Of a DNA stretch of 64,000 nucleotides, positions 25,420 to 34,560 are shown piece by piece. The notes under the pieces were generated by a model. It was not told the DNA's origin. It ran no database searches and worked only from the letters and a program-made list of their open reading frames with translations. The stretch is taken from positions 1-64,000 of the forward strand of contig NZ_WGLO01000003.1 of assembly GCF_016125515.1 (NCBI RefSeq). Direction: 5' to 3'. A program made the translations under genes and the position numbers. The stretch's first letter is position 1, and the number at the start of each line of letters is the position of its first letter. Source of the stretch: Hyphomonas sp. Lineage in GTDB: Bacteria; Pseudomonadota; Alphaproteobacteria; Caulobacterales; Hyphomonadaceae.

Positions 25420-25989
25420 ATGCCACATGAGGCCACCGCCAACTCGGGGACGTTGATCACCGTCGATCTAAGTCCGGCGACGGAACTTGCAGACTTTCAG
25501 ATTTCTTCGCCCACTGCCGAAGACGCCGCAGAAATACACGCGCTCATCGCGTCTTGTCCGCCGCTCGACCAGAACTCGCTTTACGCGAACCTGATCCAGT
25601 GCACGCATTTTGCCCGGCATTGCGCCGTTGCGCGATCGGAGGGGCGCGTTGTCGGTTGGATCTCGGGGCACCTGCCACCCCAGAACCGGGATACGTATTT
25701 CCTTTGGCAAGTCGCCGTTCATCCGGACATGCGCGGCAAAGCGCTAGCGCGCCACATGCTTGCGTCGATCCTTTCCCGCCCGGAGCAGTCCGGAATCAAG
25801 CGCATCGAGACGTCGATCACGCGCTCCAATGAAGCATCCTGGGCGCTTTTCCGCAGCCTTTCTGGCTGGCTGAAAGCGCCCATGCACTCTGCGCCATGGT
25901 TTGACCGTGAGCGCCATCTCGCTGGCCAGCATGCCAGCGAACACCTCGTGACGATCGGGCCGATCACGGCGCCGTCGTCAGCCGGCTGA
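25420..25989 (+). CDS. ectA: L-2,4-diaminobutyrate N-gamma-acetyltransferase
   Basis: Second enzyme of ectoine synthesis: acetylates diaminobutyrate with acetyl-CoA. The 189-residue GNAT-fold protein contains the family segments PPLDQNSLYANLIQCTHFA, VGWISGHLPPQ and the acetyl-CoA loop VAVHPDMRGKALARHML, plus ETSITRSNEASWALF. The start at ATG 25420 has AAGGGAG ideally spaced. It is the first gene of the ect operon, 49 bases before ectB. Confidence 0.97.
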   Translation: MPHEATANSGTLITVDLSPATELADFQISSPTAEDAAEIHALIASCPPLDQNSLYANLIQCTHFARHCAVARSEGRVVGWISGHLPPQNRDTYFLWQVAVHPDMRGKALARHMLASILSRPEQSGIKRIETSITRSNEASWALFRSLSGWLKAPMHSAPWFDRERHLAGQHASEHLVTIGPITAPSSAG

Positions 25990-26038
25990 TCCAAGTCCGG
26001 AACCTGAGCAGTCAAAAAAACGAAAAAGGGAGCCTTCA

Positions 26039-27334
26039 ATGGCCTACGATCATGTTTCCGCCTCAGCAAATATCTTCGAACGACGCGAATCCCGAGTGCG
26101 CAGCTATTGCCGCGCGTTTCCGGCGGTTTTCCGTTCGGCAGAGGGATCACACCTGACCACCGAGGACGGGCGGCGCTATATCGACTTCCTGTCGGGGTGC
26201 TCCACCTTGAACTACGGCCATAACCATCCGGCCCTGAAGCAGGCGCTGATCGAATACATCACCAGCAACGGCGTCGCGCACGGCCTCGACATGCATACGC
26301 GCGCCAAGGCTCGGTTTCTGGAGACGTTCGAGCAGATCATCCTCAAGCCTCGCGGGCTTGATCACCGGGCCATGTTCACCGGTCCCACGGGGGCGAACGC
26401 TGTTGAAGCGGCCATCAAGCTTGCAAGAAAGATCACGGGACGGACGAACGTGGTGGCTTTCTCGAACGGCTTCCACGGCATGACGTTGGGCGCACTGGCG
26501 CTGACCGGGAATGCCGGCAAGCGCGGCGGCGCGGGCGTGGCGCTCAGCGGCGTGACGCATGAGCCCTATGATGGATATTTCGGCGACGACACTGATACGG
26601 CAGACCAGCTTGACCAGCGCTTGTCAGACCCGTCTTCGGGTATCGACAAGCCGGCGGCCTTCATCCTCGAAACCGTGCAGGGTGAAGGTGGTCTGAACGT
26701 CGCATCCAAAGCCTGGCTCCAGCGCATCGAGCAGATCGCGCGCAAGCATGGCGCGCTGCTGATTGTCGACGACATCCAGGCGGGTATCGGCCGGACGGGC
26801 GGCTTCTTCAGTTTCGAGCGTGCCGGTATCCGACCGGACATCATCACGCTTGCCAAATCCTTGTCGGGCATGGGCTTGCCTTTTGCCCTGACGTTGATCC
26901 GACCCGAGTTCGATCAATGGAAGCCGGGCGAGCACAACGGAACGTTTCGCGGCAATAATCACGCCTTCGTCACGGCCACCCGCGCACTCGAACTGTTCTG
27001 GTCGGATGATGCCTTCGAGACCGAGACCGCGCGCAAGGCCTCGCGGCTCAGGAAGGTTCTGAAGCAACTTTCCGATTCAAGTTCGCTGGTCCTGCGCGTC
27101 AAAGGCAAGGGCATGATGTCCGGCATCGAAATGCAGAGCGGCGAAATTGCCGCCGAGGTCTGCAAAGAGTGTTTCCGCAACGGTCTCATCATCGAAACCA
27201 GTGGCAGCCATGACGAGGTCGTCAAGGTGCTCGCACCGCTGACGATCCGGGAAGAGGACCTGGATGCGGGTTTGAAAATCCTCGCAGACGCTGTGCGCGC
27301 GGTCACCGCGCGTCGCCTGAAATCCGCAGCCTGA
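26039..27334 (+). CDS. ectB: Diaminobutyrate-2-oxoglutarate transaminase
   Basis: First committed enzyme of ectoine synthesis: converts aspartate semialdehyde to 2,4-diaminobutyrate with glutamate as amino donor. A 431-residue class III PLP aminotransferase of normal length. Visible features are SGCSTLNYGHNHP, the phosphate-binding FTGPTGANAVEAAIKLA, the PLP ring contact DDIQAGIGRTG and the Schiff-base Lys in TLAKSLSGMGLP. AAAAAGGGAG lies just before the ATG. ectC follows after 12 bases. Confidence 0.97.
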   Translation: MAYDHVSASANIFERRESRVRSYCRAFPAVFRSAEGSHLTTEDGRRYIDFLSGCSTLNYGHNHPALKQALIEYITSNGVAHGLDMHTRAKARFLETFEQIILKPRGLDHRAMFTGPTGANAVEAAIKLARKITGRTNVVAFSNGFHGMTLGALALTGNAGKRGGAGVALSGVTHEPYDGYFGDDTDTADQLDQRLSDPSSGIDKPAAFILETVQGEGGLNVASKAWLQRIEQIARKHGALLIVDDIQAGIGRTGGFFSFERAGIRPDIITLAKSLSGMGLPFALTLIRPEFDQWKPGEHNGTFRGNNHAFVTATRALELFWSDDAFETETARKASRLRKVLKQLSDSSSLVLRVKGKGMMSGIEMQSGEIAAEVCKECFRNGLIIETSGSHDEVVKVLAPLTIREEDLDAGLKILADAVRAVTARRLKSAA

Positions 27335-27346
27335 AGGAGACGGAAA

Positions 27347-27754
27347 ATGATTGTCAGAGATCTAGCAAAAGAAATTCTCACCGAACGCCGCGTTGACAGT
27401 GACGGGTGGTCGTCCGTCCGTCTGCTGTTGAAAAATGACGGCATGGGCTTTTCGTTCCATATCACCACGATCCATGCGGGCGCGGAGCTGAAAATGCACT
27501 ACCGCAACCATCTTGAGAGCGTCTTCTGCATGGAAGGCACAGGCTCGATCGAAGACCTTGGTACGGGCGAGCGTCATCAAATCCGTCCCGGGGTGATGTA
27601 TGCCCTCAACAAGAATGATCCGCATATCCTGCGGGCCGATGCAGGTGGTCCAATGCTGATGGCTTGCGTCTTCAATCCTCCCGTGACCGGCAAGGAAGTG
27701 CACGGCGCAGATGGCGCTTATCCCGCCGACACCGAAATGCCGGAATCGGTATGA
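27347..27754 (+). CDS. ectC: L-ectoine synthase
   Basis: Closes N-gamma-acetyl-diaminobutyrate to ectoine by water elimination. The 135-residue cupin fits the family, starting [10 protein letters not shown], with the metal-binding region [20 protein letters not shown] and [17 protein letters not shown]. The ATG is preceded by AAGGAGA. Its stop is 11 bases before the ectD start, so translation of the pair is close-coupled. Confidence 0.97.
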   Translation: MIVRDLAKEILTERRVDSDGWSSVRLLLKNDGMGFSFHITTIHAGAELKMHYRNHLESVFCMEGTGSIEDLGTGERHQIRPGVMYALNKNDPHILRADAGGPMLMACVFNPPVTGKEVHGADGAYPADTEMPESV

Positions 27755-27765
27755 GGGAGGCGCGC

Positions 27766-28710
27766 ATGATGATCGACACAATTGAAGATCTGTACCCCTC
27801 CCGGCAAAAGCCAGAAGGCGAATGGCTGGATCGCCGCGATCCCGTTGTGCGCGGTCAGCCGGGGGCGACGCCGCCGGTCGACCGGGCTCTGATCGAGGCC
27901 TTTGCGAGGGACGGATTTGTCGTTCTGGAGGATGTTTTCACCCCGCTGGAGGTGAAGGCGCTGCTTGAAGAATCAGAAACCCTTCGCCGCCGGGAGGACC
28001 TCTTGCCCGAAAGCCGGATCTCCGAGCCCGGAAAGGACGGCGCCGACGCGGTCCGCTCGGTATTCGCGCCGCATCGTCAGTCCGCTGTCTTTGAGTGTCT
28101 GGCCGCCGATGAGCGATTGTCGGGGCTCGCAAAGTTCATACTTGGAGACGAGGTATACATCCACCAGTCACGGATCAACTACAAGCCGGCCTTCCGGGGC
28201 AAGGATTTCTACTGGCATTCCGATTTCGAGACCTGGCACACAGAAGATGGCATGCCACGTATGCGGGCGCTGTCGATGTCGATCATGCTGAACGATAATC
28301 ACCCGCAAGCCGGTCCGACCATGTTCATACCCGGTAGCCACATGAAATATGTGACCTGCATAGGCGAGACGCCGGATGACCACTATCGCCAGTCACTGAA
28401 GAGACAGGACTACGGTGTTCCGGATCCGGGCAGTCTTTCGAAGCTCGCCGAGGAAGGCGGCATCGTGGCGCCCGCGCCCAAGGCCGGCTCGGTTGTCGTC
28501 TTCGACTGCAACACCATGCACGGATCGAACAGCAACATTACGCCCTATGAGCGGACCAACGCATTCTACGTCTTCAATGCGTGGAGCAACCGGCTGCAGG
28601 CGCCGTTTGCAGGAACACGGCCGCGCCCGGAATTCGTTGCCCACCGCGATGTCCGCGCCCCGCTGAAATCGCTGAAGGCATCGCCGCCGCGGCCATCAGG
28701 AGGACGATGA
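27766..28710 (+). CDS. ectD: Ectoine 5-hydroxylase
   Basis: Fe(II)/2-oxoglutarate dioxygenase that makes 5-hydroxyectoine. The metal ligands are visible as His151 and Asp153 in YWHSDFETWH and His252 in TMHGSNSN. The family signature EDGMPRMRALSMSI follows the HxD motif. It has 315 residues. Start ATG 27766 or the adjacent 27769, both served by GAGGGAGG overlapping the ectC stop; longer frames reaching back to 27664 run through ectC and are not real. The Arg/Pro-rich tail is not conserved-looking. The presence of ectD means the strain can make hydroxyectoine, often linked to heat or desiccation as well as salt. Confidence 0.96.
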   Translation: MMIDTIEDLYPSRQKPEGEWLDRRDPVVRGQPGATPPVDRALIEAFARDGFVVLEDVFTPLEVKALLEESETLRRREDLLPESRISEPGKDGADAVRSVFAPHRQSAVFECLAADERLSGLAKFILGDEVYIHQSRINYKPAFRGKDFYWHSDFETWHTEDGMPRMRALSMSIMLNDNHPQAGPTMFIPGSHMKYVTCIGETPDDHYRQSLKRQDYGVPDPGSLSKLAEEGGIVAPAPKAGSVVVFDCNTMHGSNSNITPYERTNAFYVFNAWSNRLQAPFAGTRPRPEFVAHRDVRAPLKSLKASPPRPSGGR

Positions 28711-28711
28711 C

Positions 28712-30160
28712 ATGAAGCGCACCGTCGAAAAGATTGGTGGCACGTCGATCTCGAACACCAGAGCGATTCTGCACAATGTGCTAATCGGCGGCCGGACAGG
28801 TGACGATGTCTACAACCGGATCTTCGTGGTCTCCGCCTATTCGGGCATGACGAACCGACTTCTTGAGCACAAAAAGTCCGGTGAGCCCGGCGTGTTCAGC
28901 TTGTTTGCCAGTGCCGGCAACAAGTGGGCATGGACGCAGGCGCTTTCCGCCGTTTCTGTGGCCATGCAGGAGAAAAACGCCGAGATCTTCGCGGGTGATC
29001 CCGAGCAGGCTGTCGCTGACAATTTTGTCCGGGAGCGGATTGAAGACGTTCGCAACTGTCTGATCGATCTGCACCGTCTGTGTTCGTATGGCCAGTTCCG
29101 GATGGATGAGAACCTTGCGACGGTCAAAGAGGTGTTGTCGTCGCTCGGCGAGGCGCACTCCGCCTTCAACACGGCGCTGCTGCTTCAAGCCCATGGCGTC
29201 AATGCGCGCTGTGTAGACCTGACCGGCTGGCGCGATGAACGGCCGCTTGCCATGGAAGAGCGCTTTGCCGATGCGCTATCGGGCATGGATCTCGCGCACG
29301 AAATTCCGATCGTCACGGGATATGCGAGTTGCCCCAGCGGTCTCGTGCGGCAGTTCGGGCGGGGTTATACGGAAGTGACCTTCGCGCGGCTGGCTGCGTG
29401 GACGCAGGCCGATGAAGCAATCATCCACAAGGAGTTCCACCTTTCCAGCGCCGACCCTAAGATTGTCGGCAGCAACAAGGTGCGCAAGATTGGCTCCACC
29501 AACTTCGATGTGGCAGATCAGTTGTCCAACATGGGCATGGAGGCTGTGCATCCGAAAGCCGCCAAGATCCTGCGTCAGGCCGGTATTTCGCTTCGCGTGA
29601 AGAATACGTTCGATCCTACCGATGCGGGCACGGTCATCCAGGCGGACTACGCGCCGGAAAAGCCGCGCGCCGACATCATCACAGGCCTCAAAGGCGTCTT
29701 TGCGCTTGAGGTGTTTGATCAGGATATGGTGGGTGAAAAAGGGTATGATGTGGCAGTGCTGGATGCGCTGGCCCGTCATTCGATCCGTATCGTGTCGAAG
29801 TGCTCAAATGCGAATACGATCACGCACTATGTCGAAGGCTCTCGCAAGGCGCTGAAGCGCGCTATGGCCCATATCGAGCAGGCGCTGCCGGGCGCATCGG
29901 TTTCGATGAGCCGGGTTGCGATCGTGTCGGTGATCGGGGCAGATATCGACGTGCCCGGCATCACGGCGATCGCATTGTCCGCCCTCCATGCGGCGGGTGT
30001 GCCGATTGCCGGGCTTCACCAGGTGTCGCGCAAGACCGACATTCAGGCGGTTATCGACGAGGCGGATTTCGACAAGGCGATCTGCGCGCTGCATGCGGCA
30101 TTGGTGGAAAGCGATCTTTCTGTCGCTGATCATGAAGAGCGCTTGCGCCCGGCTGCATGA
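28712..30160 (+). CDS. ask: Aspartate kinase, ectoine-specific type
   Basis: Phosphorylates aspartate, the entry step towards aspartate semialdehyde. A 482-residue protein: the amino-acid-kinase domain begins with VEKIGGTSISNTRA, includes YTEVTFARLA, and ends in two ACT-type regulatory domains (about 340-470). A dedicated aspartate kinase in ect operons (Ask_Ect) is known to be less sensitive to feedback than the housekeeping enzyme; its place here, one base after ectD, supports that type. AGGAGGA precedes the ATG. The next gene overlaps by four bases. Confidence 0.94.
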   Translation: MKRTVEKIGGTSISNTRAILHNVLIGGRTGDDVYNRIFVVSAYSGMTNRLLEHKKSGEPGVFSLFASAGNKWAWTQALSAVSVAMQEKNAEIFAGDPEQAVADNFVRERIEDVRNCLIDLHRLCSYGQFRMDENLATVKEVLSSLGEAHSAFNTALLLQAHGVNARCVDLTGWRDERPLAMEERFADALSGMDLAHEIPIVTGYASCPSGLVRQFGRGYTEVTFARLAAWTQADEAIIHKEFHLSSADPKIVGSNKVRKIGSTNFDVADQLSNMGMEAVHPKAAKILRQAGISLRVKNTFDPTDAGTVIQADYAPEKPRADIITGLKGVFALEVFDQDMVGEKGYDVAVLDALARHSIRIVSKCSNANTITHYVEGSRKALKRAMAHIEQALPGASVSMSRVAIVSVIGADIDVPGITAIALSALHAAGVPIAGLHQVSRKTDIQAVIDEADFDKAICALHAALVESDLSVADHEERLRPAA

Positions 30161-31497
30161 TGCGGTGGAGCCGACTGTCGATGCCGGTCCGCTTCGGACA
30201 CGGCGACTTCGCGTCGTATCGCAACATCCTTGTTCTGGTCGCGGCGCTCACACTGCTCCAGGGCGCTATGGCGTCTCTGGCCGTCGTGATGTCGCTGTAC
30301 CTTCTGGCCAGCGGCGTCGCGACAGCCGGAATCGGCTTTGTTGCATCAGCCTACTCGGCGGGATTTCTGGGCGGAACCCTTATCGCGCCGCTCGAGATCG
30401 GGCGGATCGGTCACATCCGTGCGTTCACTTTGCTTGCGGGCATTTGCGCGCTGGTCGCTTTGGTTCTCCCATTGGCAGGCAGCGCGATCATTGGATGGGC
30501 GGTGCTGTTGGCGGTCGCGGGCGCCGGATCGGCCGGCATGTTGACCGCGGGCGAGAGCTGGATCGCGAATGCGGCGCCTCCCGACAAGCGCGGCGCGATC
30601 CTCGGCTTCTATCACATGGTTTCCAAAACGGGCGCCATCGCGGCGCCTTTCCTTGTGGCTGTGGCCCTGTCGGGGCTCGGCGCGTTCATGATCGTTGCCG
30701 CCCTGTTTGTTGCCGCCTTGCTACCCATTGCAGGCACCAACCGCAGCCAACCGGAACTCGTCGCTGCGCAACCGTTTGGTCCCCGGCGCCTGATGTCGCT
30801 CGCGCCGGCCTCGGCCTTCGCCGCCTTCAGTGCCGGCGCTGTCAATAACTCTGTCGCTCAGCTTTATCCGGTGTTCGCTGCCGGCGTCAGACCGGAAGAC
30901 CCGGCCGGATTCGCCGCGCTGATCAATGGGGCGATCCTGCTCGGAGCGATGATCGGACTTTGGCCGATCGGTTTGCTCTCAGACCGGTTTGACCGGCGCG
31001 TGATCATTGCCAGCGCAGCGGGTATTGGAGCGGTTGCGGCTGCAGGCATAGCTCTGTCTACGGCGTTCTCAGCGCCCGGCGTCACCCTCTTGCTGGCCGC
31101 ACTCTTCGGGGCGGGGTCTCTGAGCTATTACGCGGTCGCGGTTGCGAACGCGGCCGATCGTGCGCGAACAGAAGATATCACTTCGATGATGGCGGGCATC
31201 CTCGTCATCTGGGGGATCGGCTCCGTGATAGGCCCCGTCGTTGCGGGCGTGATGATGCAACTGGTGCCGGGCGGCGGCGGTCTTTTCGTCTTTGCTGCCA
31301 TTGCGCTCACCTGCCTCGCGCTTCTTTCGCTGTCCCGCATGGCGATCACGCCTCCGGTGCCGCCCGCCGCACGCGCGCCCTTCAGCGTTTCGCCGGCAAC
31401 AAGCCTCGCCATCGCTGAATTTGATCCGCGCGGCGGCGACCAGCCCGATCTCTTTGCAGCGCCGGCTTCGCACGGCCAACAGGAGCCTGCCTCATGA
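30157..31497 (+). CDS. MFS transporter in the ectoine operon
   Basis: A 446-residue inner-membrane protein with about 12 hydrophobic segments in two halves, typical of the major facilitator superfamily and near the YcaD/UMF-like group (ALTLLQGAMASLAVVMSLYL; GFLGGTLIAP; second-half loop GLLSDRFDRRVIIASAAGIG). The C-terminal 60 residues are cytoplasmic and Pro/Ala-rich. Its ATG overlaps the aspartate kinase stop (ATGA), and its own stop overlaps the next start, so it is translated with the ectoine genes. Export or adjustment of ectoine or hydroxyectoine pools is plausible, but I know of no direct evidence. Confidence 0.85.
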   Translation: MMRWSRLSMPVRFGHGDFASYRNILVLVAALTLLQGAMASLAVVMSLYLLASGVATAGIGFVASAYSAGFLGGTLIAPLEIGRIGHIRAFTLLAGICALVALVLPLAGSAIIGWAVLLAVAGAGSAGMLTAGESWIANAAPPDKRGAILGFYHMVSKTGAIAAPFLVAVALSGLGAFMIVAALFVAALLPIAGTNRSQPELVAAQPFGPRRLMSLAPASAFAAFSAGAVNNSVAQLYPVFAAGVRPEDPAGFAALINGAILLGAMIGLWPIGLLSDRFDRRVIIASAAGIGAVAAAGIALSTAFSAPGVTLLLAALFGAGSLSYYAVAVANAADRARTEDITSMMAGILVIWGIGSVIGPVVAGVMMQLVPGGGGLFVFAAIALTCLALLSLSRMAITPPVPPAARAPFSVSPATSLAIAEFDPRGGDQPDLFAAPASHGQQEPAS

Positions 31498-32903
31498 TCG
31501 TCGCTGTCAGTTTTGTCCTGATCCTTGCCTTCTTCATGGCGGTCGGTCTCGCATCCGGCCGGAAGGCGACGGGCGAGCGCAAGGATTATTATCTGGCCAG
31601 CAGTAGCGTCAGACCGTGGCTGGCCGGGCTCTCGGCCGTCGCAACAAACAATTCCGGCTACATGTTCATCGGCGTGATCGGTTTCACCTATCAGACGGGC
31701 CTTGCGTCCATCTGGTTGATGTTCGGCTGGATCCTCGGCGATTTCCTCGGCTCGACGTTCATCCACAAACGCCTGCGCGAAGCGACCGCGACGACCGGTG
31801 AAGCTTCCTTCGCAGCGGTGATCGCACACTGGTACGGAGAGACATTCGGAGTCTGGCGCCGGATTGCGGCGCTTGTGATGCTTGTATTCCTCATCGCCTA
31901 TGCGGGCGCGCAAGTGTCGGCGGGCGGAAAGGCGCTTGAAGGCGTCCTCGGCGTGGATCCACGCGCGGGCGCGATTTCTGTCGCCGTCATGGTGCTGGTC
32001 TACTCCATCGTCGGCGGCATTCGCGCCTCCATCTGGACCGATGGCGCCCAGGCGATCGCGATGATGGCCGCGATGACGATCCTGTTTGTTGCGGGTCTGC
32101 AGGGACTCGGCGGCATCGGCGGCACGATTGACGCCTGGCGCGGCGTACCTGGATATCTGAACCTCTTTCCTGACGATCTTCTGCTGCCCGGCCTTGCCGG
32201 CGTAGGATTGTTCGTACTGGGATGGTTGTTTGCCGGTTTCTCCGTTGTCGGCCAGCCGCACGTGATGGTCCGGTTCATGGCGCTCGACTCTGAAGGAAAC
32301 ATGGGCCGGGCGCGGGCCTGGTATTATGGCTACTTCACCATCTTCTATGCGTTGGCGACCGGCGTCGGTATGCTCTCCCGCATCTATCTTCCGGATCTGG
32401 CAAGTCTCGACCCCGAACTCGCCCTGCCGCACATGGCTGTGGAACTTCTGCCGCCCGTCCTAGTCGGCCTTATCCTCGCCGGCATCTTTGCGGCAACGAT
32501 GTCGACGGCAGATTCGCTTGTTCTGTCCTGTTCAGCAGCCTTTACGCACGATCTCGTGCCGCAGCGCCTCGAAACGCCGATCATGATGAAGCTCGCGACG
32601 GCGGTTTCGATCACGATTGCCCTCTTGTTGGCCCTTTCCGGCAGCCAAAGCGTGTTCAGCCTGGTCATCCTGGCCTGGTCCACGCTCGCAGCTGCCTTTG
32701 CGCCGCTGCTTGCGCTATACGCATTGCGCCGGCGGGTGAGTGAACCCGCCGCCATAGCCATGCTGATTGGCGGCGTATCCATCGCGCTCTTCTGGCGGTT
32801 CGGTCTCGGCTGGCACGACCAGATCAATGAAGGATTGCCGGCGATCAGCCTCGCCTTCGCGTTCGGCTGGTTCGTTTCGAAACGCGTTGATACAGCGGCA
32901 TGA
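31494..32903 (+). CDS. Sodium:solute symporter (SSS family, PutP-like)
   Basis: A 469-residue Na+-coupled transporter with about 13 membrane segments. Motifs of the SSS family include SSSVRPWLAGLSAVATNNSG, VYSIVGGIRASIWTDGAQ and the Na+ site helix FAATMSTADSLVLSCSAAF. It resembles proline symporters. ATGA overlap with the MFS gene makes it the last gene of the ect operon. It probably retrieves ectoine, proline or another compatible solute when salt rises, which would complement synthesis; substrate is inferred from context. The 220 bases after it hold no clear terminator or gene. Confidence 0.9.
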   Translation: MIVAVSFVLILAFFMAVGLASGRKATGERKDYYLASSSVRPWLAGLSAVATNNSGYMFIGVIGFTYQTGLASIWLMFGWILGDFLGSTFIHKRLREATATTGEASFAAVIAHWYGETFGVWRRIAALVMLVFLIAYAGAQVSAGGKALEGVLGVDPRAGAISVAVMVLVYSIVGGIRASIWTDGAQAIAMMAAMTILFVAGLQGLGGIGGTIDAWRGVPGYLNLFPDDLLLPGLAGVGLFVLGWLFAGFSVVGQPHVMVRFMALDSEGNMGRARAWYYGYFTIFYALATGVGMLSRIYLPDLASLDPELALPHMAVELLPPVLVGLILAGIFAATMSTADSLVLSCSAAFTHDLVPQRLETPIMMKLATAVSITIALLLALSGSQSVFSLVILAWSTLAAAFAPLLALYALRRRVSEPAAIAMLIGGVSIALFWRFGLGWHDQINEGLPAISLAFAFGWFVSKRVDTAA

Positions 32904-33126
32904 CCCGTTGGCGATAACCAATAGCGTTGAATGGTCGACGTTTCGGCATAATTCAAAACTCGTTTGCGCTGTAGGAATGTAGTCTCCCGGCCAGACATGA
33001 GGACCATTGAATGCCGCGTTCTGCATACCTCAGCGTTTTGAAAGCTGCTGGTTTGAACGACTGCCAAGGCCGCTATACCGAACGTCAAAAGCGGACTAGT
33101 TTTGCTCAACAATCAGGGTGGATGGA

Positions 33127-33957
33127 ATGCGCGTTTCGATCGTAACTGCTTGTGTTTTATTTGTATTTTCGATTGTCACCCCTGTGTCCGGTGCGCTTCG
33201 GGCTCAGGCCGAGCCGAATGACGAGGAAACACAGGCCTTCGTGCGCGGATTTGTGCGGTTTCTCGCGTACCACGAAGCCGGGCATATGCTTATGGGCCAG
33301 ATTGCCGACATGAACCGGGACCCGGATTGGACCAATTCGGACCGGGAGGACTACGCCGACCGGTTCGCGATGATCCTGCTGGCGCCCGATGCAGGCGACC
33401 CCGACGGTGTCGACGAAATCATCAGCGCGGCCGCAGGCTGGCTGCAGGTCGACAGCAGCATCATCCGCAATGAACCGCATGCGCCGGCGTCTTTCCGGGC
33501 TCAGGAGATCCTTTGCCTGTTGTATGGAAGCGATCCGGACAGCTTTGCCGAATTTGCAGAACTGGCGCCGTCAGACAGGGATTGCGCTGCGGACTACCAA
33601 GCGATCGAAGCGGACATTAATGAAGTCTTCAAGGACTATTCGGGCGAAACCGGACAAGAAATCAGAATTGTGTATGGCCCGCCGAATGGTGGTATGCAGC
33701 CGGCACGCGACTTCCTCTTTGAGAGCGGCGTCATGGAGGATCTGAAAGCAGACATCGAGTTTGACTTCTATCTAACGCATCCAACAACGATTCAGGCGGT
33801 GAGCTGCCAGGGTAAGGCGAAACCCGATACTTTCTACACGGATCGTGTGCGCGGTGCGACGCCGGATCAGGACCATTTTGTGATCAGCTTGTGCTACGAA
33901 ATGATCGACGAACGCTTGAAATACGGCATGCGCGGCTTTGAAGAGTCCGAGGAGTGA
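33127..33957 (+). CDS. Secreted DUF4344-type zinc metallopeptidase
   Basis: A 277-residue protein with a signal peptide (RVSIVTACVLFVFSIVTPVSG). The mature part has the zinc motif HEAGH in FLAYHEAGHMLMGQ and a following acidic segment SDREDYADRF, the pattern of DUF4344 putative metallopeptidases, where the second Asp/Glu region supplies another zinc ligand. Four further cysteines (LCLLYG, DCAADY, VSCQGK, LCYEM) may form disulfides in the periplasm. I start at ATG 33127, with GGATGGA upstream; GTG 33118 is possible. The biological substrate is unknown. It precedes a small exported acidic protein. Confidence 0.8.
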   Translation: MRVSIVTACVLFVFSIVTPVSGALRAQAEPNDEETQAFVRGFVRFLAYHEAGHMLMGQIADMNRDPDWTNSDREDYADRFAMILLAPDAGDPDGVDEIISAAAGWLQVDSSIIRNEPHAPASFRAQEILCLLYGSDPDSFAEFAELAPSDRDCAADYQAIEADINEVFKDYSGETGQEIRIVYGPPNGGMQPARDFLFESGVMEDLKADIEFDFYLTHPTTIQAVSCQGKAKPDTFYTDRVRGATPDQDHFVISLCYEMIDERLKYGMRGFEESEE

Positions 33958-34051
33958 CGTCTCTGCTGCGTGACCGATGAGAATATTGATGTTCGCTGCT
34001 GAAGGTCTGCGATACTGTGGCCGACAGGAGTATTCACTGAAAGGGACGCAA

Positions 34052-34411
34052 ATGAAAAGCATCAACAAGACTATCGCCTCGGCTTCGCTGCTGTTGGCAG
34101 CCTTCGGCACAATCGGAATTTCCGCTGCGCTGGCGCAGGGCGACGAGGCGACGGCCGAAGACGTTATCGAAGCCACTGACGAGACCGCAGACGTTGAAGC
34201 TTGCGTAGACGACATGGATTGCGCGACGGATGAGGCGGTTGAAGCTGTCGAAGCCGATGCGGCCGTCGAAGAGGAAGCGCCTGCTGAGGAAGCGCCTGCG
34301 GCGCCTGAGGCTGCGCCGGACGCCGGTGGCGAAGTTGTCGTTGTTCCAGGTTCAACAGAGGAGAGCCAACCGGGCGGCTCCACCCGGCCCGGCACGACGC
34401 CAGACACCTGA
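34052..34411 (+). CDS. Small acidic Ala/Glu-rich exported protein
   Basis: A 119-residue protein: a signal peptide of about 27 residues (SASLLLAAFGTIGISAALAQ) followed by a very acidic, low-complexity mature part with repeated Ala-Glu-Glu blocks and a Gly/Ser/Pro tail. One Cys pair, EACVDDMDCATDE, could form a disulfide or bind metal. No family recognised. The ATG at 34052 has AAAGGGA eight bases upstream; the frame extends further back but without a ribosome site. It might bind cations at the envelope, but this rests on composition alone. Confidence 0.7.
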   Translation: MKSINKTIASASLLLAAFGTIGISAALAQGDEATAEDVIEATDETADVEACVDDMDCATDEAVEAVEADAAVEEEAPAEEAPAAPEAAPDAGGEVVVVPGSTEESQPGGSTRPGTTPDT

Positions 34412-34460
34412 TTGCATCTCGGCTGACACGGTTCGGCCCCGTGACGGTTTAATTTGTGGG

Positions 34461-34531
34461 GTCGGGAGTCTCAGCCCCTTGGGCCTGAAGTTCGCATGCA
34501 GCTTCAGGCCCGGAGTCTTCGTCCTCCCGAT
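34461..34531 (+). terminator. Nested inverted repeat between convergent genes
   Basis: The inner stem GGGCCTGAAG (34481-34490) pairs perfectly with CTTCAGGCCC (34502-34511) over an 11-base loop. An outer stem GTCGGGAG (34461-34468) pairs with CTCCCGAT (34524-34531) with one G-T pair. The structure lies in the 149-base gap between the small exported protein and the convergent TIR-WD40 gene. There is no long T tract, so a two-way terminator acting with Rho, or an RNA-protecting structure, is more likely than a classical one. Confidence 0.55.
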
Positions 34532-34560
34532 TTGATCAGTCGTCTGATGGCCTCAGGCGG

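Noticed and set aside
27664-27765. Longer ectD start inside ectC
   Set aside because: It runs through the ectC coding region and adds residues unlike EctD; the ribosome site GAGGGAGG points to 27766 or 27769.
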